From assembly GCA_023433205.1 (NCBI GenBank), contig JAEZDS010000106.1, positions 1 to 27,227 on the forward strand: a DNA stretch of 27,227 nucleotides, in the 5' to 3' direction. This document shows, piece after piece, positions 24,750-27,227 of this stretch; within the stretch, counting starts at the first letter, position 1, and every line of letters begins with the position of its first letter. The notes beneath the pieces were generated by a model, which was given only the letters and a program-made list of their open reading frames with translations, did no database searches and was not told the DNA's origin. The position numbers and the translations under genes are program-made. This DNA is from Bacteroidota bacterium. Lineage in GTDB: Bacteria; Bacteroidota; Bacteroidia; B-17B0; Aurantibacillaceae.

Positions 24750-25373
24750 ATGAAAAGAAAAATCCTTATTATGCTCGTTGCGGCTGTTGGCCTGCAAACT
24801 GCTAAGGCCCAGGATGGCGAAAGAGCCGTTATGAAGGGGCAGAATTCTGTAAATGTTTATTATGGCTTAAACCTCATGAGAGGCTTCTATAAAGGAGTGG
24901 CCAATTCATCCGGATCAGATGTCCAGATTGGTGGCCTCGGCCCTGTGGGTATTGTTTTTGAACACATGGTAACTGATGGAATTGGTATTGGTGCCGAAGT
25001 TGGTTATGGCACTACCACTGTGGGCTGGAATTACGAGTCAATTGACTGGTCGGGTAGCAGTAACACTCTGCAAACCTACCATACCGAATACCGTTTCACC
25101 ACTATTCGCGCACAATTCCGTGCAAACTTCCACTTCATCAAATCATCAAACTTTGATATGTACTTTCTGCTTAGCGCAGGATACAGGCACCAGACGTTCT
25201 CTGTAACCTCTACTGAGCCAGGGTATTCAGGTGGTACAATTGGTGGATTTATTCCCTTTGGCTTAAAACCAGGTCTTGGTTTCCGTTACTTCTTTAACGG
25301 ACCAATTGGTCTTCACGCTGAACTTGCCCTTGGTACGCCTATGGCTTGTGGTGGTCTGAGCTTCCGCTTCTAA
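24750..25373 (+). CDS. Small outer-membrane beta-barrel protein
   Basis: The 207-residue product has a signal peptide (MKRKILIMLVAAVGLQTAKAQ) followed by a Gly/aromatic-rich strand pattern (GIGIGAEVGYGTTTVGWNY, YRFTTIRAQFRANFHFI, MYFLLSAGYRH, FKPGLGFRYFF-like and the closing ALGTPMACGGLSFRF). The chain ends in phenylalanine, the classical last-strand signal read by the BAM complex. It fits the 8-stranded OmpX/OMP_b-brl class. No enzymatic motif is seen. An A-rich leader without Shine-Dalgarno precedes the ATG, as usual in Bacteroidota. It is closed by a strong terminator at 25398-25430. Confidence 0.83.
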   Translation: MKRKILIMLVAAVGLQTAKAQDGERAVMKGQNSVNVYYGLNLMRGFYKGVANSSGSDVQIGGLGPVGIVFEHMVTDGIGIGAEVGYGTTTVGWNYESIDWSGSSNTLQTYHTEYRFTTIRAQFRANFHFIKSSNFDMYFLLSAGYRHQTFSVTSTEPGYSGGTIGGFIPFGLKPGLGFRYFFNGPIGLHAELALGTPMACGGLSFRF

Positions 25374-25397
25374 TACCTGATCAGCATTTTTTTACAG

Positions 25398-25430
25398 ATC
25401 CCGTCGCCATGGTGACGGGATTTTTTTTTT
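25398..25430 (+). terminator. Intrinsic terminator after the beta-barrel gene
   Basis: The stem ATCCCGTC/GACGGGAT encloses a GCCATGGT loop that can pair further, followed by ten T (25421-25430). It lies 24 nt after the stop codon and about 14 nt before the left inverted repeat of the insertion sequence. Confidence 0.93.
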
Positions 25431-25443
25431 GCAGCTTTTTGTA

Positions 25444-25463
25444 TTTTTCCTGACTTCCGCACT
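25444..25463 (+). repeat. Left terminal inverted repeat of the IS
   Basis: TTTTTCCTGACTTCCGCACT is the exact reverse complement of 27086-27105. Beyond position 25463 the two ends diverge (TTTTTTG here against GGGACAC). Confidence 0.92.
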
Positions 25464-27100
25464 TTTTTGTACTATAAAGTGTAATTTATTGTGGGATAGC
25501 TAATTATCTCTGAGAATTCTGTCGTTTTGGGTGTCCCAGCTGGTTTTTTGCAGGTATTTTTGACGAATGTTCGTGAGGAAGAAAAAGAACCAGAGCGGAA
25601 AAATTTGTGTGCAGGTTATCGATAAAAGCCAAGGTAGGTATAAAGTACTACATACTGTTGGCAGCAGCTTCGTTAATGAAGAAATCGAAAAATATGAGTT
25701 GGCTGCACAAAAATGGATAAGAGAAAATACAGGTGCTTTACAATTTGATTTTTCGCAATCGGAGCAAGCGATAACCGATGTATTGGAAAACATTCAATCA
25801 CTTAAACGAGTCGGCTATGACTTGCTCCTAGGTCGGATCTTTGATGAGGTTGGTTTTAATAGAGTCAAAGATGATATTTTCCGAGAGCTTGTTTTGGCGC
25901 GTGTCGCTTTTCCCAAAAGCAAGCTCAAGACCACAGAATACCTGTACCGCTATAAGCAGATAGACTGGGACGAGGATCAGCTTTATAGATATTTAGATAA
26001 ACTTCATAATAGTCAAAAGGAACTGGTGCAGCAGATAAGCTACGAACACACCAAATCCATTCTTGAAAACGACATCAGTGTTGTTTTTTATGATGTAACC
26101 ACTCTTTACTTTGAAATTAATGATGAAGATGACCTTCGTAAGACCGGATTCAGCAAAGAGGGTAAGCATCAGAACCCACAGATAGTTCTGGGCTTATTAG
26201 TGAGTAAAAACGGATATCCTTTAGCCTATGAAATTTTTGAAGGCAATAAGTTTGAGGGACACACTATGTTACCGGTTATTGATGCCTTTAAAAGCAAATA
26301 CAAGTTAGCTCAGCTCATTATTATCGCCGATAGTGGGTTGCTGTCCAAAAGCAATATTGAAGAACTTCAAAACAAAGAATATGAATTTATTTTAGGGGCA
26401 AGGATCAAAAGTGAAGGCAAAACGATTAAAGAGCAAATCTTGTCACTATCCTTAAAAAACGGGGAGAGTGCACTTATTAAAAAGGGAGATTTAAAGCTCG
26501 TCATAACTTATTCGGATGATCGCGCCAAAAAAGATCGGTATAACCGTGAGAAAGGAATACGCAGACTCGAAAAACAAATCAGAAGAGGGCGGCTTACTAA
26601 AGCAAGCATTAACAATCGTGGCTATAACAAGTTTCTAAACCTTCAAGGTGAGATAACTGTCGCAATTGACCGGGAAAAAGTGCAACAAGATGCTCGCTGG
26701 GACGGACTCAAAGGATATCTCACAAATACTCGCTTAACAAAGGATCAAATTTTAGAAAACTATCACCACCTATGGCATATTGAAAAGGCTTTTAGAATTG
26801 CCAAATCAGACCTTAAAATACGGCCAATTTATCATCGCTTACAGCGACGGATCGAAGCACACATCTGCCTCTCCTTCGCAGCCTACAAACTTTACAAGGA
26901 ACTAGAACGACAATTAAAGGAAAAAAGGGCTGGTATGAGCGCTCTCAAAGCAATTGAGATAGCAGAAAATATTTTCGAAATAGCCATAGATGTCAAAACG
27001 AATCGCACTCAAATCAGAAAATGCCTCCTCCTAACAGAGGAGCAAAAATCCCTTGCGAGAATTTTTGAATTTTGACGGGTGTCCCAGTGCGGAAGTCAGG
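25449..27100 (+). mobile_element. IS1634-family insertion sequence
   Basis: A single DDE transposase gene fills an element of about 1.65 kb bounded by the perfect inverted repeat CCTGACTTCCGCACT (left 25449-25463, right 27086-27100). The identity extends outward by TTTTT/AAAAA to 20 bp, but those A residues on the right belong to the infB terminator stem, so the minimal ends are given. No direct target duplication is visible next to either choice of ends. The element separates the terminator of the beta-barrel gene from that of infB and interrupts no gene. It looks intact and recently active. Confidence 0.87.
25567..27075 (+). CDS. IS1634-family transposase
   Basis: The 502-residue product has the family's N-terminal start (MFVRKKKNQSGKICVQVIDK followed by a VGSS segment) and a DDE/RNase-H-fold catalytic core. 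The likely acidic triad is Asp176 in VVFYDVTTLYFE, Asp255 in IIIADSGLLS and Glu406 in WHIEKAFRIAKSDL; the last block is the IS4/IS1634 C1 (YREK-like) region. Between the second Asp and the Glu lies the long beta-strand insertion typical of the IS4 superfamily. The frame has no stop or frameshift and ends 10 nt before the right inverted repeat, so the element is probably functional. Codon use looks more AT-rich than the neighbours, as expected for an acquired element. Confidence 0.95.
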   Translation: MFVRKKKNQSGKICVQVIDKSQGRYKVLHTVGSSFVNEEIEKYELAAQKWIRENTGALQFDFSQSEQAITDVLENIQSLKRVGYDLLLGRIFDEVGFNRVKDDIFRELVLARVAFPKSKLKTTEYLYRYKQIDWDEDQLYRYLDKLHNSQKELVQQISYEHTKSILENDISVVFYDVTTLYFEINDEDDLRKTGFSKEGKHQNPQIVLGLLVSKNGYPLAYEIFEGNKFEGHTMLPVIDAFKSKYKLAQLIIIADSGLLSKSNIEELQNKEYEFILGARIKSEGKTIKEQILSLSLKNGESALIKKGDLKLVITYSDDRAKKDRYNREKGIRRLEKQIRRGRLTKASINNRGYNKFLNLQGEITVAIDREKVQQDARWDGLKGYLTNTRLTKDQILENYHHLWHIEKAFRIAKSDLKIRPIYHRLQRRIEAHICLSFAAYKLYKELERQLKEKRAGMSALKAIEIAENIFEIAIDVKTNRTQIRKCLLLTEEQKSLARIFEF

Positions 27101-27105
27101 AAAAA
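27086..27105 (+). repeat. Right terminal inverted repeat of the IS
   Basis: AGTGCGGAAGTCAGGAAAAA is the exact reverse complement of the left repeat. The terminal A residues overlap the base of the infB terminator stem. Confidence 0.92.
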
Positions 27106-27131
27106 GCCTCCCTGAGTTCAGAGAGGCTTTT
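27101..27131 (-). terminator. Intrinsic terminator of infB
   Basis: AAAAGCCTC (27102-27110) pairs with GAGGCTTTT (27123-27131), with an inner CTG/CAG and a 4-nt loop. On the minus strand the stem ends in five T at the IS junction. The plus strand also ends in T-rich sequence, so it may stop transcription from the IS as well. It lies 18 nt after the infB stop. Confidence 0.88.
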
Positions 27132-27149
27132 CTTTAAGTTAGAAAATCA

Positions 27150-27227
27150 TCAGAGCTTGGCTTTTATCTCCACCATCTCGTACCCTTCGATGATGTCGCC
27201 CACATTAATGTCGTTGAAACCTTCGAT
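27150..27227 (-). CDS. infB: Translation initiation factor IF-2, C-terminal end (partial)
   Basis: The last 25 codons and the TGA stop (27152-27150) are present; the rest lies beyond the window. The peptide contains GFNDINVGDIIEGYEMVE and ends in KAKL, which is the conserved end of IF-2 domain IV (the usual form is GFNDIKVGDVIEAYE-). This domain binds the formyl-methionyl end of initiator tRNA. The stop is followed by a strong terminator, so infB closes its transcription unit. Confidence 0.88.
   Translation of the reverse strand: MEGFNDINVGDIIEGYEMVEIKAKL

Noticed and set aside
25439..27110. Target-site duplication of the IS
   Set aside because: Neither choice of ends gives matching direct repeats; the TTTTT/AAAAA pair is inverted, not direct.
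1..27227. CRISPR array, tRNA or rRNA genes, prophage or toxin-antitoxin locus
   Set aside because: I read all intergenic stretches and saw no spaced repeats, cloverleaf-like sequence with CCA end, rRNA sequence or small paired toxin genes.

Overview
The window is a stretch of chromosome from a member of the Bacteroidota, probably class Bacteroidia. Several things point there: the gene repertoire, the A-rich and mostly Shine-Dalgarno-poor translation starts, several matches to the Bacteroidota promoter pattern (TTG, about 20 nt, TAnnTTTG), and a truncated first gene that looks like the N-terminus of the large secreted proteins typical of this phylum. I cannot place it to genus. Most of the window is core housekeeping sequence. 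The clear exception is one insertion sequence near the right end.

Layout, left to right. (1) 1-291, minus strand: the N-terminus of a secreted surface protein that runs off the window. (2) 395-3363, minus strand: a four-gene cluster transcribed metallo-hydrolase (UPF0173), parA, parB, YfcE-like phosphoesterase. It has tight spacing, a 22-nt overlap and a non-ATG start. (3) 3482-4009, plus: an NADPH-dependent FMN reductase-family flavoprotein. It converges on the minus-strand pair purB and a conserved Bacteroidota protein of unknown function (4006-5822). (4) mtaB (plus) diverges from purB and converges on the minus-strand genes for an M48 lipoprotein peptidase, ClpS and ClpC; a clear terminator separates clpC from clpS. 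(5) gyrA diverges from clpC and is followed by a two-domain M16 peptidase and two adjoining TPR proteins (plus). (6) 19422-22145, minus: DUF488 protein, uracil-DNA glycosylase family protein and a propionyl-CoA-carboxylase-type carboxyltransferase. (7) 22274-25373, plus: an ABC-F protein, a heptanucleotide tandem repeat and two small exported beta-barrel-like proteins. (8) 25444-27105: an IS1634-family insertion sequence between the terminators of two convergent genes. (9) The last 25 codons of infB (minus).

Functionally the window covers chromosome segregation (ParAB), DNA topology (GyrA), protein quality control (ClpC with its adaptor ClpS, M48 and M16 peptidases), purine synthesis (PurB), tRNA modification (MtaB), translation (IF-2, ABC-F), DNA repair (UDG family) and acyl-CoA metabolism. 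I found no tRNA, rRNA, CRISPR array, prophage or obvious defence island. I do not see a strong candidate for a wholly new system. The items most worth a second look are the IS between two terminators and its repeated sub-terminal motif, the promoter-then-hairpin leader in front of the TPR pair, the heptamer repeat, the DUF488-UDG gene pair, and the conserved protein of unknown function behind purB.
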